Source: Pipra filicauda
Lineage: Eukaryota; Chordata; Aves; Passeriformes; Pipridae
DNA: 64,000 nucleotides
Direction of reading: 5' to 3'
Assembly: GCF_003945595.2 (NCBI RefSeq)
Contig: NW_024104661.1
Location: 281,876 to 345,875, forward strand
Shown here: piece by piece, positions 24,390 to 36,884 of the stretch
Layout of the letters: each line of letters opens with the position of its first letter
Numbering within the stretch: position 1 is the stretch's first letter
Notes under the pieces: model-generated
Told to the model about the DNA's origin: nothing
The model's database searches: none
What the model saw: only the letters and a program-made list of their open reading frames with translations
Program-made: the position numbers and the translations under genes

Positions 24390-24445
24390 TGTAAGGCAGG
24401 TAAGTCATGTCCCTGTTTTACAGGTGCAAACTGAGTCTCATTTTC
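24390..24445 (-). mobile_element. MIR-like SINE remnant (minus strand)
   Basis: The plus strand reads CTGTAAGGCAGGTAAGTCAT, then GTCCCTGTTTTACAGGTGC and AAACTGAGTCTCA. This aligns by eye, in order, to the reverse complement of the MIR core: 'GAGGTAGGTA ... CCCCATTTTACAGATGAGG AAACTGAGGCTCA'. MIRs are ancient tRNA-derived CORE-SINEs found at low density in bird genomes. Only about 55 bp is alignable and the flanks do not continue, so confidence is moderate. Confidence 0.45.
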
Positions 24446-25326
24446 CCCTGATCTCCTGTGCTGGGCTGAAGCACCCAGTCCATCCTAATTATGGCTGTGG
24501 CCATAGACAAAGGAGTAACATTTTGGCATTTTCTGCCAGAGATGGAGGGAATGCAGTGATCCTTCAGGGATGGTAATCAGAAAGGATACAACTCTGAAGC
24601 TGTTTCCCACACCTCTGCTTTAAAAATGAAAAACGAAGGGACAGTCTGTTGAAGAGGGTGAAATGAAGAGGAGGAGCTGCTGCTCTGCTGTCTCAGACAC
24701 AGGGTTCCCTCTCTCTTCAGAGTGACATGATCATCTGAAGAGCCATGCTGCTCGGTGAGGCTGCTGCTGCACAGTGCAGTGTGGTGCTTGTTCATTTTGA
24801 TAGGAAGAAGTTTTCCAGGAAGGGGAGGGGAAAAGAGAGCAGCTAATATCCTCTCTTCACCTTCAGTGCAAAGCCAAAAGGATCTTAAGTGATGCTGTAC
24901 GAATAGAAGAGAAATTTTCATTTATCCCTCTTAGTGGTTGGTACATTCCCCTGCTTCTGATTAGTCCTTTAACACTGCAAGAGCCAGTTTGCTCACACTG
25001 CTGCATTTTTGTATCGGGCACAGCCTTGCTTTTTGCTCTTTCCCTCCCTCCCAAACACACTTAAGGTTTCTTTGGGGTTTTGTTTTTCTTGTTTTGATTT
25101 TTTTTTTGTTGTTGTTTTGGTTGGGGTTTTTTTTGGTTTTTTTTTTTTTTTTTTTTGCAAAGAAACCATGTGAGAGGAATAAAATAATTTTGAAGAGCGT
25201 TATATGGTGAGAATTTTGACAATGAGTAGAAGATTGTAATTACTCCCTTCCATTAGACTCAGTGGCTTTGGACAGATAAGCTGTATTGAAACGTGTGACC
25301 AGGGCATGGGATCATGGATTGTCTTT
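24446..25326. other. Non-coding sequence with (GTTTT)n/T20 tract
   Basis: No supported gene. The minus-strand frame at 24577-24921 (114 codons) contains a serine run from AG-rich sequence and no recognisable domain. T-rich low complexity occupies 25078-25156, including T10 (25098-25107) and T20 (25137-25156). Confidence 0.5.
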
Positions 25327-25348
25327 CACTGTTGTCATGGCGACAGTG
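25327..25348. promoter_or_regulatory. RFX-type X-box-like imperfect palindrome
   Basis: A 22-bp near-palindrome with outer arms CACTGT/ACAGTG and core GTTGTCATGGCGAC. Nine of eleven pairs are complementary and the other two are transition-type mismatches. The core fits the RFX-family X-box pattern (GTTGYCAT-RGYAAC-like) with one base off in the right half. It is a binding-site prediction only. Confidence 0.4.
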
Positions 25349-28300
25349 ATGCAGGTGGCCTATAACTGCCTGGCTGTCAGATCTTATACATCAAACTGGT
25401 GCTAAGTGAAAATATGTTAGAGGCATGGGGGAAAAATTGCCAGCAGTGTTTATAGGATCAGGTGGAAGAGAGCTAGACAGCTTTAAAAGCAGCTTTTTGT
25501 GAAAGCCGTGGATGGCTCGGGTATGGTTCTTCAGAGTGTTTATGCCTCCATATGAGCAAAATCACTTTTAAAGGTGGAAAATATGTACAAATATACATCT
25601 TGATTATGTCTCTGCCACTTTCTCAAAGTCAAAATGACGATAGTGTTAGGCTGAGGTGGAAAAGAAATGGGAAGAAAGGCAAATACTTCTAATGACGGCT
25701 GGAGCAGACCCCAGAACCTCAATAGTAACTGAGGAAAAGATGATAATTCACTACTGTATCTCAGGGTTGCTAATAGAAAGTTAACCAGATGTGGAGATGT
25801 TAAGAAAAACCTAAACTGTGAAATAACATCTGAAAGTTGAGATGTCTTACAGAAAATGTTCATCAGACTTGCTACAAAGTAATTCTTTTCCAGAGCAGTT
25901 ATCTCTCATGGGTTTGAGGTCTATATGCCATGAAGTTCCAAAAAGATTCTGGCTATAATCCCCTCCCCTTTCCAGCTGACGGCACCTTTCAAACTGCTGA
26001 GATTTATAGTAGTTCCTGACACTAAAATTAATCTGTGTCATTTTCCCAAGTCTCACTGCCTTATACTAGCTGTTTAACCACCTTTCCTCTCTAATGGGGA
26101 CAAAATCTTTGCAAAGAGAATAATGAAAGTGATGGTGAAAAAGTTAAATTTTATTCTTGTCAAACGTGAAGTATTTGTTTCCTGCGGTACTTTGTCCATG
26201 GGAATTTAGTTGGTTTTGGTAGTTTGCTCTGATCTGAAGTGGAAATACTACTTTGTCTGTTTCTGGGAGATAGTATGAGAGATTTGCTTACCTCTTTCCA
26301 TTGTTAGTTGCACCTTTTGCAAGATCATAAACAGAAAAACAGTAAAACCAAAGTGTAATTAAGAAGAATAGGCTTTCTTTAAGGATAATCTTAGTGGTCA
26401 GCAGTGAGCCTGGAATTGTTAATTGCATGGAATTGTGAATTGGAAAACATCAACCAAGCTACAGAAATGTTCCATCAGTTGAAAAGTATGATCAATCTGA
26501 TGTGGGTACTACTTTCAAATAAAAAAAAATTATATACATAAAATTATTTGTTACCTTCCTGGCTTAGTGCTTTCCAATCTCGTATTCAGCTTCTCTGCAC
26601 TCCAGAACCCAGCATTACATATTTTCGTTGGATGTCTCTTTTTTTTTTTTTTTTTTGTATCCAGGTTTTCTTGCCATTTTTTGACCAAGGTTAGGTCTTT
26701 GCCCCAGTTCTAAACATTTCAGTGTTCTAGGCAGAAGTGAAGGATGGGGTGGGAAAAGGAGATCCTGCAGTTTAACAGTTGTCACTGGCCGAGCAATCTA
26801 TTCTACATTCTCTTTAATGACCAGTATGTTTGCAAGAATTTTGGGGGGGTTGCCTACTTTTTCACTCTGTTGATGGAAGACATGAGATAAGTTAAACATT
26901 ATGCACAAATGCAAGATCAGAGTAAAAAAGTTTGATATAGTATTGGGGGGAATAGTGTCAGATGTTTAGAGCACATGAAAAGAAATTGAGCACTAAGGTT
27001 TCTATTTCAAGGTTTGCTCTTGGTGAACAGTACAATGTGGAGAGGGAAATCAGCCTTTCCTATGCCTTAAACTGGAGAGGAAACAAAAACTGTCGAGATG
27101 AATCAGTGTTACTAAAACCTGGGGATCCTTGCCTCCGAAGTGCTGTGCACTTGCCACTTGTGCTTAAGTATATTAAGAACCAAAAGCCTGTGTAGTGATG
27201 TTCTATACCAAGTACTGGGTGTCAGGTAATGGTGCTTGAGTAACTCAATAGGCATCCCAGTAATCCATGAGAATTGCCTTCAGTGGGAGTTTACTGATAG
27301 AAATCAATCTTAACTGAGATTTTGGCTTCATCTGTAGCTCTCTTCAAAAGTACTGTGGTGTCTTTAGCTTTCATTCAGGCCCAAAATGCATTAGATTAGC
27401 TTACATAAAGACTTGCATCTTTAATGTAGCTTTGAGATCATTGAGAGCAGAAAAAGGCCCAGATGTGTGTATATATAAGGGTTTTCTAGCTTAAGATGAA
27501 AAGAGCATGTTTAAGATGATGCCTTAATTCATGTGCTTGAGGTGCTTCATTGTTTTTTTAATCATAGGTTGTTGGTACCAAATTAGCATTTTGTAATAGT
27601 TTTAGCATTAGTATTCAGGAAAAGTCTGGGTAGGAGGGGGTTATTTTTTATTTTTTTTCCCCCAGTGTTTTTTGTTGTTGCTCTTTTTCTCTTGAAGCTG
27701 GAACATAGAGATGGTTTGATGTTTATGTTTACAGTAGCCATACACTTTAAAGAGCTAAAATAGGTGCAGAAATCTAGCTGCTCTAATAATTTCTTGACTA
27801 ACAAGCTGGTGAATTAGACTCTTGTTTCTGGTGGTGTGAATCAGATAATGCAGTTTGGATGTTAATTTGGAAGTAACCATAGAGGCTGGAGGCTGGGAAG
27901 TGTTATTACCTCATTATCCATTGCTCAGGGTTAGCTGTAAGATTTTGACCATCTGTATGCACACAGAGAGGAGGAGGAAAATGGACAATACAGATCACAT
28001 ATTTCAAGCCAGTATGGATCCTGATTTAAGTTTGCAGTGCATCGCAGCAGGACAGAGCTCTCTGGTTCTGTCTCATCTTTTCAGCTCAGAATAGTGGCTG
28101 CAGTTATTGCTTGGTATAAACCCACGCCTTTTAACAGGTATTTTTATTAGGTTGCTGACATCATGCTTTCTGTTTTTGAAGTAAGCAGTGTTTTCACATC
28201 ACACTTTTTCTGAAAAACTGGGACTCCTGACTTTCAAACAGTTTAATCATACTCTAGGTAAAAAATGGCTAAACAAAAACATTATTATTCCATCCTCAGG

Positions 28301-28700
28301 GTTTTGTTGTTGTTGTGTTTTTTGTTCGTTTGTTTGTTTTTGTTTGTTTTGGTGTTTTGTTTTTGTTTTTAAATGCACTGCTAGTTATACCTAAATAATT
28401 AGTAGGAAACCACTTTAATCCCAGAACAAACAGGCTGTACTGGCGTTGTGGTTGTTGCAGTTACCACAGTACATGTTGTTTTACATGATTAGTAAAAATA
28501 ATATGGCAGAAGCCATATGGTGGCATATCGTGAGTTTTGTACTATGCTGTTTGCTGTGCTAACCCACAGGAAACATGTTTTTGTAATATCTTGTTCAGTG
28601 TCAGCCCTTTGAATAAAAGCAGATTATTTGTTGGGTGAGTTGAAAGATGCTGTGTCTCAGAGATGTTTGTCATTTCAACTACTGTGCAGCGTGTTCCAGC
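25349..28700. other. Non-coding unique sequence
   Basis: No supported gene. A T18 run lies at 26639-26656. A T/G-rich (GTTT)n tract lies at about 28305-28371. Frames at 25540-25863, 26962-27195 and 27855-28094 give unrecognised peptides of chance length. Confidence 0.55.
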
Positions 28701-28749
28701 TGCTCCTATCGCTGGCTCCTGCAGAAAAGGGAGCAGCAAAAGGCAAGTA

Positions 28750-29005
28750 CCGGTGGGTGCCTCAGAGAATCCAGCGCTGCAGAGCGGGGCGGGGGAGTTT
28801 CCTGTTGTAACAACAAAGCCAACAATCATCAGGATGCTTGTCTGCCATGGAGGAGTGTCTCTGTTTGGGTGTGAGCCGTTTCCTGCCTCCCTGTGAATCA
28901 AGAATCATTTATTTTGGATCTCTGAGGGTTTCTTTCCCCCTTCTATTTAAAGCCTCCCGCCCCTTTCCTCCCTCCCGCTCCTCCCTGTCCCCTCCCTCCC
29001 CAACA
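28750..29005. promoter_or_regulatory. Candidate promoter/enhancer: GC-box, SOX/ETS-like motifs, pyrimidine tract
   Basis: A short GC-rich patch (GGGGCGGGGG near 28787) is followed by TTTCCTG (ETS-like) and then AACAACAAAG and CCAACAATC (SOX-like). Downstream a TATTTAAAG box-like word lies at about 28943-28952. It is followed directly by a pyrimidine-rich tract (28953-29001) with CCCGCCCC and repeated CCTCCC, a GC-box/Sp-type arrangement. No ORF starts here with recognisable content. Promoter identity and direction are inferred. Confidence 0.3.
28983..29001 (-). other. G-quadruplex-forming motif (minus strand)
   Basis: CCC-TGT-CCCC-T-CCC-T-CCCC on the plus strand gives four G-runs of three or four with 1-3 base loops on the minus strand. 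This meets the canonical G4 pattern with short, stabilising loops. Confidence 0.75.
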
Positions 29006-30535
29006 TATCTCGCAGTGGGCAGGCTTTATGTAATGAAATCCTATGTCTAAGAACAATGGCATTTGCAAAAGTCACTTGCACAGCCTCAGTGCTGCTGATG
29101 AGGATATCTCTTGCTGTACTAACAAATAAATGCAGCGATGTACTTCTTTTAATTGGGTGAGTAGAAGGAAGTTTTGGCTCTGATGCTGTGCAGAGGGAGA
29201 GATGAAGTGGCACATCAGTCGTCTCTGCATATCTTTAGTTTGTGAGCTGCTTTGGGATGGAGATACAGCCTTTTGTCTCCTTGGAAGTGTCCCTTGCATG
29301 TTAGGTAGCACCGGAATTAAGTGCAGATCAGGGTACGTTTGAAGGTGAGGCTATACAAAGGCCATTCAGGGCACTCTTGAGTTGGAGATGAGGGAGAAGA
29401 GGAGCAGAGACTTAATTCCCCACTAAGCATTTTTAGCTCTGAGATTTCATGTGTTACTGTGTTGGAGCACACACAATTTCCTGCATTAAACTCGGTGCTG
29501 AGTGTAGCGTGCCTGCCACATCCAGTTGCAACTGCTCAGCATGAGCCTTAATACTAAGACACGTGCCACTTAAACCAAGTGGCTGTGTCTAGTGCCAAGA
29601 GCCTTAAATCCACTCGTGGTTAGTGTACTTTCCTGTGCACTTAGCCCAGCCTAGTTTAGCTTGTTTACAAAGAGATAAGGCAATGCATGCATTGCTAGGG
29701 CTGTAGTAGCACAGGAAATAACCCCCTGGATCTGTCTCAGTTCACCAAATCCATGCTCTCTTGCAAAACACTGTAAGGAAAGTCTGGGGTTTATGAATGG
29801 TGAGCCCTCGACTTCACACATGCCAGATGGGCAGAACTTCCTCCTTTAAAAATTGGTCCAGGTGCATCCTTTCCTAGAGTTTGCTTTTTATTTAATTTTT
29901 TTTTTTTTTTAACATTGGTACTTCAGGAGCCCAGCAAAGTCTCCCTCTCCTGTGTCAGCCTTTGTCTCCTTTGTTCTGCCAGTGATGCCAACACTGACAC
30001 GCTGTCAATTTGAGTGCAGCTGTGCTGCAAAACAAAAGGGGATCAGAGCATGTGCTTTTACATGTGCATGATCTGACTGATCAACATGTGCCCTGGACCA
30101 GACAGAGGAAAGCAAATAGTATTCACATGTTATCAAGAAGCTGTAGCTGTGGTATAGGCTAGTGTGATTTATCCTGGCTTTAAGATAGCTAGCAAGGTTA
30201 AAAATTGAAGTGAAGGTGGAGTAGTTACATAGTCCGTTCCCAGGAAATATGGATATTCTGTCTCTGAGAGTTTTGGTTCTCTTCAAAACCACATACCAAA
30301 TCTTGGGCTGTATTAGGCCATCACTGTCATGCTAGCTTGATGGGTACTCCATATGCCTTTAGATTATCATGTACTAGTGAGAGCAACTCTTCCTTCCCGT
30401 CTGCTTGGAAATGCCCTTGCACAGTAGAGGAAATAATAAATACTCTGGAGAAGAAGAAAACATGCCTGCCTTCAGGGACCAGGATAAAGGACTCCAGCAG
30501 CAGAGATTCTTTTCCATTCCTTCTGACAGTAATGG
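29006..30535. other. Non-coding unique sequence
   Basis: No gene seen. A T15 run lies at 29896-29910. Short minus-strand frames at 28947-29311 and 30005-30292 have no recognisable features. Confidence 0.55.
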
Positions 30536-30805
30536 AAGAATCACAGAATCAGCTAGGTTGGAAAAGACCTCTGACATCATGGAGTCCAGCCTATGGCCTA
30601 ATACCACAAATGTCAATTGGACCGTGGCACCAAGTTCCACACTCAGTCTGTCCTTAAAAACCTCCAGGGACTGTGACTCTACCACCTCCCTGGGCAGTCC
30701 ATTCCAATGTCTGATCACCCTTTCTGTGAAGTTTCTCCCAATGTCCAACCTAAACCTCCCCTGGTACAGCTTAAGACTATGTCCTCTCATCCTGTCGCTA
30801 AAGAA
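30536..30805 (-). mobile_element. CR1 LINE 3' end with ORF2 C-terminus (minus strand)
   Basis: Read on the minus strand, the fragment encodes [19 protein letters not shown] followed by [17 protein letters not shown], the C-terminal end of CR1 ORF2. The 3'UTR comes next and ends at GATTCTGTGATTC-type sequence (AATCACAGAATC on the plus strand, 30538). The ORF2 part stays open inside a 169-codon frame (30374-30883) that runs on into non-CR1 flank, so that frame is not a gene. The 3'UTR differs from the copies at 6815 and 39949, pointing to another CR1 subfamily. Confidence 0.9.
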
Positions 30806-31295
30806 AAGAAAGGTAAAAGAGTCACTGCCCAAGTAGTAGAGGAGGTGATGATGATAGTGGTGATTTCTGAAGCTTTTGTGCAACTATTTTTGATGAAGGT
30901 CAGCACAGGTAAGGGGACTGGTATGTTCTCCCATGGGTTTGTGTAGTATGTGGTCAAATCTATTAAACCTGCCTGTAGTTTCCCTGTTGCTGCTGCTCTT
31001 TACTTTTTTTGTATTACCAGAGTATCAAGAGCTTAGCCAAAGCCCAAGGCTCTCTTCTGTTAGGTGCTGTACAAAAACCAGTTGTGTTCCAGGTATAAAA
31101 AGAGACCCCAGATGGACAGCAGGTAGAAAGTAAAGTGGCTGTGACAGGATATTGAACAACATAATAGCAATGGTCTTGGTACTTTCTCCATCCCAAAATT
31201 GGAGGAATTTGAGCAATTATGAGAGTTTATGGGGAGGCTGACAGGCACAAGGGAGAGTCTGAAGAGATTTGTTTGACAATTTAACAAGTGGAGAG

Positions 31296-31329
31296 GGGTC
31301 GGTGTCTACCATGGGTCGGTGTCTGCCAT
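31296..31329. repeat. Tandem duplication, 2 x 17 bp
   Basis: GGGTCGGTGTCTACCAT is followed directly by GGGTCGGTGTCTGCCAT, with one A/G difference. A local slippage-type duplication. Confidence 0.9.
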
Positions 31330-32248
31330 GGGCTGATCAGAGGTGGAAGTCTAAATGTGATTTGGAAGAGAGGAAGAAACAGGCTATGAAGAACCTTGAA
31401 TGCGAAGAGAAGTGTCTTCCTAGAGAAGATCTGCAAGGCCATAAAAAAAATCAATCCAGAACCTAATACAAGCCCTTTGAAGTGCATTTGGGATGGGTGT
31501 AGTGAGGCTAGACTGTTTGTCAAGGCAGGAAAAAGGAATGCTGTACTTAATTGCCTCTCACTGCTTCAAAAACAGAGGATACTTTTTCCAGCCAAATAGG
31601 TTTTTTTAAGTGCTGAAGTACACTTCTGGGGACTTCTGGAAGCCTAACTTTAGGGACCTGGGTTTGAAAATTACTAAATGAAATATTTTATAGTAGAATA
31701 TCGGTGCTGGAATTGTTCTTCCATAATAAAATCAAGTTGGTGTAGCATATATGGTTGATTTGGAAATTTTTATAGACTTCTGTTTGCTAGGAAAAAATAA
31801 TTTTCATGAGTACCTTTGAGAAAGAGAAGTAGATGATGAGAAGCAGGAGCATTTTCTGATGAATTGTACATTTAGGAGCAAAACAAAAAAGATTTAAAAG
31901 GTGTACTTGGTGCACTTACTACTTCAGATTTGGTAGCCAAGTGTTGTATATGCTGGCAAAAAATTACATTTTCCATTCTTTCTCATGGTTTGACTTTACA
32001 TCCTTAATTTTCTTTTATTAGAGTTTACAGTGTACAGTGGAGTACTTCTTTGCTTATGGGATTTGGAGTTATTAAGGCATCTCTCATTCATTTATGAGTA
32101 TGCATTAACTATGGAGATTGAAGAAATGTTTCATCTGCTCTGTGTAATAAGTACCACTTGAACTGAACACAGCAGTGAGGGACCAGAAGCCGCCTGGGCT
32201 TGGTAGGGGGTAAGTTTTTATAGGTAGGTTGCTTGCTTGCTGTGCAAA

Positions 32249-32688
32249 TTAATTATCATGCACAGTCCATTCATCTAGACCTTTCTGGAAATGGATCAGA
32301 GGGCTTTGGGGGTCTTTGGTGGTCTTGATCCACCCTACAGTCCATGGCCCCTTCTTGTCCTCGTTCCTGTGGTTGTGCACTACTGTGTTGTGCTTCTCTC
32401 CAGGAACTAGAACAGGGATGTTTGTCCCAGAAAAGTGCTGCCCTACCTCTGCACGGCCCCCTTCTTCAACTGCATCTTGTTCTCTCCCACAGCGTGTTAT
32501 TACCAATAATTCTTGTCTATTATTACCAACAATCCTTGGCTGGCTCCACAGCCATCCTCCTGGCACTGTTTGAGGCATACACATTAGCCCCTTATCTTCT
32601 GGGGTTCTACGACACCATCCTTATGCTCCATAAGCGTCATCTTCCACCTCAATCTAACCTTATTTCTCCAGACAGGAATAACATGTGA
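32249..32688. other. Stretch open on both strands; no recognised protein
   Basis: A minus-strand frame of 111 codons (32249-32584) overlaps plus-strand frames of 85 codons (32316-32573) and 114 codons (32344-32688). The plus-strand peptide is hydrophobic in its C-terminal half. The minus-strand peptide is polar, with a Glu/Arg-rich middle. Neither resembles a family I know. It could be a decayed retrocopy, an unclassified repeat or chance. Confidence 0.3.
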
Positions 32689-35600
32689 AAGAGGGGTTTA
32701 ATGGCAGAGTTCAATATTCAAACTGTGTCTTCACTGCAGTGGAGAGGTCATGATACCTATATTTGTGTGTTGCTGACTCCAAGGGTGGCCTCATTCTTGT
32801 CAGTGCTAGACTGTAAAATATTGCCAGTTGAAGTGTTTAGAGCAATAGCACTGAATAGCCAGCTCTTCACAGCATGTTCAGTCAGTGTTTGTAACAGACA
32901 ACGCTTCAACCTGCAACTTTGGTCCAGGTAGTTTGGCTAAAGGCAACACTTAGCTCAAGCCAGAGTCCTACATCAGTCATATACAACCAAGCTCTATTGG
33001 TTACAGCTGGAGCTACACTGCACTGAAGAAAAGCTGTAAGGGTTTCTACAGTAGATGCAGGAAGGGAGAAATGAGCTGTAAATGTGGAATAACACAACAT
33101 GACAAGGGGAGACTTGCAAAAGAAGCAAAAGAAGAAGCTGATGACCCACAAAAAAAGAGACTGATAGGGGTTTGGGGCAGGAAATCCTGGAAAACAGGCC
33201 AAGTCTGAAACTGAAATAAAACACAGTAGGTTCCAAGCAACCAAACTTCAGTAAAGTTCAGTTAAGATCAGTGAGTGCTCTCTGCCTCTGTAAATCTGGT
33301 TGATGGCTTACTGTCAAGATGTAAATTATAGTCAGGTTACTTCTGCCTGCAGCAGCAATTAATGATTGCTGTTAATTAAATTGACTGACCATTGGAAGAG
33401 AAGCTGAAATGTATATGTTCTCAGCTGTTTGGAATGATATATGCACATGCATGGATGAGAGAGCTCTGCCTCTGATGCAACACTATACCTCAATCCCAAA
33501 AGAGAAGGTGTTTTGTCCTGTGTGGGTTAAAAAAAAATACATAGTTATCTGTTGCAATTCTGCCAGTGCCTTTCTTTTTGAGGACTTCTGGAAGGCTGTA
33601 TGCACTATTAATCTCAGAACTGGGTTTCTCATACTGTTTGACTCATTGTATTTAGGATGTGGGACAGGCAGAAAGGAAACTGGCTCTACTGTGTATCCTA
33701 CTTCAAAGTGGTCCAGGATTTCAGTGCAGTTTGTCTTGTTTTTTATAGTTTAACATTCAAATAATTACTGCCACTCAGCCAAGGTCCTAGTCTATCTCGA
33801 CTGGGAGGACCCAATGTACAGCTCTCATAACCTAACCAGTCAAATTATTGTTCTATCTCTTGTTGATACTTTCTGGCATTCAGATTGCATAATTCTCTGA
33901 GAATTCAGTATTGAAAGGGTATTGTGCATGTAAAGGTGGTGATGATGGTCACTAAAACAATGAATTAGGCTGATTTAGAGAATAACTAGGATCCTCCTAG
34001 AAAACTACATGTGGAGAGTATTTCACAGCTACTGGTACGCAGAGGGCAGATACTGTGTGCTCTTAAGGAAGCAGCATCTCTGGGTAGGATGGGAGCACGT
34101 ACATCCCTCAGTTTGTATGACCTGGACACCACAATGGGGAGCAACAGCAGGTTTTTTTCAAACCTCTGTAAGAAGTGACAGAGGTCTCCACAAATCTGCA
34201 CTAATTCAGCCACTCTGCTGAAGGGAAGTTGAGCTCTTCAGGGCCAAGATCCTTTAGCTAAATGAGAGCTGGCTGGACTGGTCGCTAAAGGCAGGGTTAA
34301 CAGGCTAAACTTGAAGTGGAGCATTTGGGCAACCATCGCTCCTTAGTCCCAACACTAAGGAGCCACCCTCAGTCTTTAGCTACTGTCAAGACTGTCTTGC
34401 TGTGTGACTTTGAGAAGCAGTGGCAGTCAGTGTATTCATCCCAGATGATTCCAGCAGGCCCTTCTTCCCCAGCTGTCATTCAACTTGTCTTAAGAAATTC
34501 CCTCTGTGGAACTTCTTTTCCACCTGAACGTATTCGATGCCTGGGTCAGATCCCTGTTCCACTTTTAAAAGTGCAGAAGAAAACACCTACTTCATAAATG
34601 CAGCTTTTGAGTTTGGCAGAACCAGATTGGTAAACTGAGTAATAAAAGGCTGAGTTACATTCAGTAGCAGGGAAAAAACCATACTTAAATAATATAGAAT
34701 TACGGGACAACACGAGGTCGGTCAAGCCAGTATGAACTGAAACAGAAAGATAGCCCTGGCTGTGCCAAGGTGGTGCTCAGAGGTGGAATGCCTGAGTCAG
34801 GAATTGTGTGGACTGTGGTGGTGGGAGTTTTTGTTCTAGAGACTGTTTCAAACTCTTTTTTTGCTCTCTGGCTTAGCATTTTTATTCCTGGTGATAAATG
34901 GAAGGTTTTCAAATCACCATTGTGTTGTGACTCAGTGAAGGTGGAGGGAGGGAACTTACTCCCCATAAAAATTTCTTTTGGCTTGGAGACAAAAGAGAAA
35001 AGAGCAGTTTTTTTGGCTCAGGTTAACAGATAAAGAGCCAGTAACTGATCAGCTTATTAATACAGAGGGTTTCAAATGCACAGTCAGCCAAAAAAAGCCT
35101 GTTTAAAAACAACTAAAAAGAAACAAAAAAGGGCAAATTACTTTTGTGTTGGCCTTCAATTAACCATAGTCCATGATCTGGCTACTTCTTATAAGCTGCT
35201 TTAGCTTACTTATTTAAGTATCTTTTACTCTTTCTCCAGGGACAGAGGTCTTGATGGCAGGGGAAAATAAGCTCTGTGTGTGTGAGCTTTACATGCAGGT
35301 GCTTTTCTTGATTTGAAGCGGCAATCTAGGTGTCACAGCAAATCTTAGTCTTCCATCACTTTTCTAGTGGCTCATTAAGAAGAAAAGGCATGAAATGTGG
35401 CTTTGTTTTGGTTTGATTTTATCTCAGATTTTCTTTGGTTAGCATGGAGGAAAATGTTTCTCAGATATGCTAAGGATAGTTTATAGCCCTATGATTGCAG
35501 CTCATCAGTGACAAACAACCTTTCCTTATCACCTCCCAAGTAGGAGGTAGCATTTGTTCTGCACTTGCTGGCTATTTGTATCCCACTCCATTTGGGCAGT

Positions 35601-36884
35601 GGGTGGACAGTCTGAGTTGCCCACAGAATTTTTTTTAATTCTCTCACTCATGGGAAAACCCATGGAAATGCATCTTGTCAGCAAATAAAACCGACGGTTC
35701 TGTACCTCTGCTTCTTTTTGGCTGCAGACATCAGAAGAAATACTATTTCCAGTGACAGAGGCCATGTTGAATTAGATCTAGCTGAAGTGGTTCTTCCCTC
35801 TCCTCAGAGGTCTCTGCTGCACCTCATGGGGTGATGAGTTGTCACAGAGCAGGCTGACAAATGGAGGCAGCACAGACTTTTCTGTCAGCTAGGAAGAGCT
35901 CCCTGAGCTCCAAATACTATTTAGTACATGGATTGTTTAAAGTCCTGAAATACCTCTAAAACTGGTGGTAAATTTCAGTTGTGATACTTAGCAAATAGCC
36001 AGGCTTCAACCTTTAGCAAAGGGAATCCATTAAGTATTGATGAACTTCTGTGTTATTCTCTTAGCTGCAGTGTTTAGGAAGCAAAGCAATAGGTATGAAT
36101 ACCTGAAGGTGCTGTGTTTTCATCTTCCCTCCACAAACATTGCAGTCAACAGTTGCCCTCTGGGCTTCCAGCCTCCTTCATCTATCCTAGACCCTCTTGC
36201 ATCCACTCCCAGTAATGTGCAGTCAAGTCACAGCACCCCACCAATATGTATCGTGACCATTCCCTATCTGAGAAACTGAGAACCTGTGTTTCATCCCCAT
36301 TCCTCCTTGACCAGTCCAGTACTTTCTACCTGCTCAAGTACCCTTTCCATTCCTGGGTAGGGCATCTTCCATGAGAATTGCTTAGCCACAGCCTGTAGTT
36401 CCCCACCTAAGACAACTGAGCTGATTACACTTCATCTTGCTGAAGATAACAGTTTTGTTTCCAGACATCTCAACAAGCAGTTGCTGAGGTTCTCATCCCA
36501 TCAATTCTAAATAATTGCAGCATACTTTTCTCTGCTTTTGCCTCTTCTCATGCAAAATGCAGTAGCAATTATATATATATATGTATACACACATTTAATG
36601 TCATCCTTTTTCTCTGAACATGACCCATGGTGTTTGAATAACCTCATTGGGTGCTCTGTTTGCTGCTTTGCTCTTATGGGGAAGGTACTTCCAAGCCTTG
36701 TCTGTCTTTTCACTTTCTATAAACACTGTCTCCTACATCTACTGGAGAGCACTTTCTGACTCTTACCTGTATACCTCCTGTGATATAGAGGGTGTGCAAC
36801 ACAGGCTGCTCCTGTTCTGATTCTATATAGAACTGGTATCTTATGTGCAGTGTGCGTGTGTAGATGCTACAAGAGTTCAAATGC

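Larger units (their letters stand above)
30806..36884. other. Non-coding unique sequence
   Basis: No supported gene or young repeat. A 17-bp tandem duplication lies at 31296-31329. A stop-poor stretch at 32249-32688 is open on both strands (111 codons minus, 114 plus) without a recognised family. AT microsatellite-like sequence lies at 36569-36590. At 31640-31680 a phrase resembling old sauropsid repeats (CCTAACTTTAGGGACCTGGG) occurs. Confidence 0.5.

Noticed and set aside
30374..30883. 169-codon minus-strand open frame
   Set aside because: Its middle is the CR1 ORF2 C-terminus and it runs into unrelated flank on both sides; it is a transposon remnant, not a host gene.
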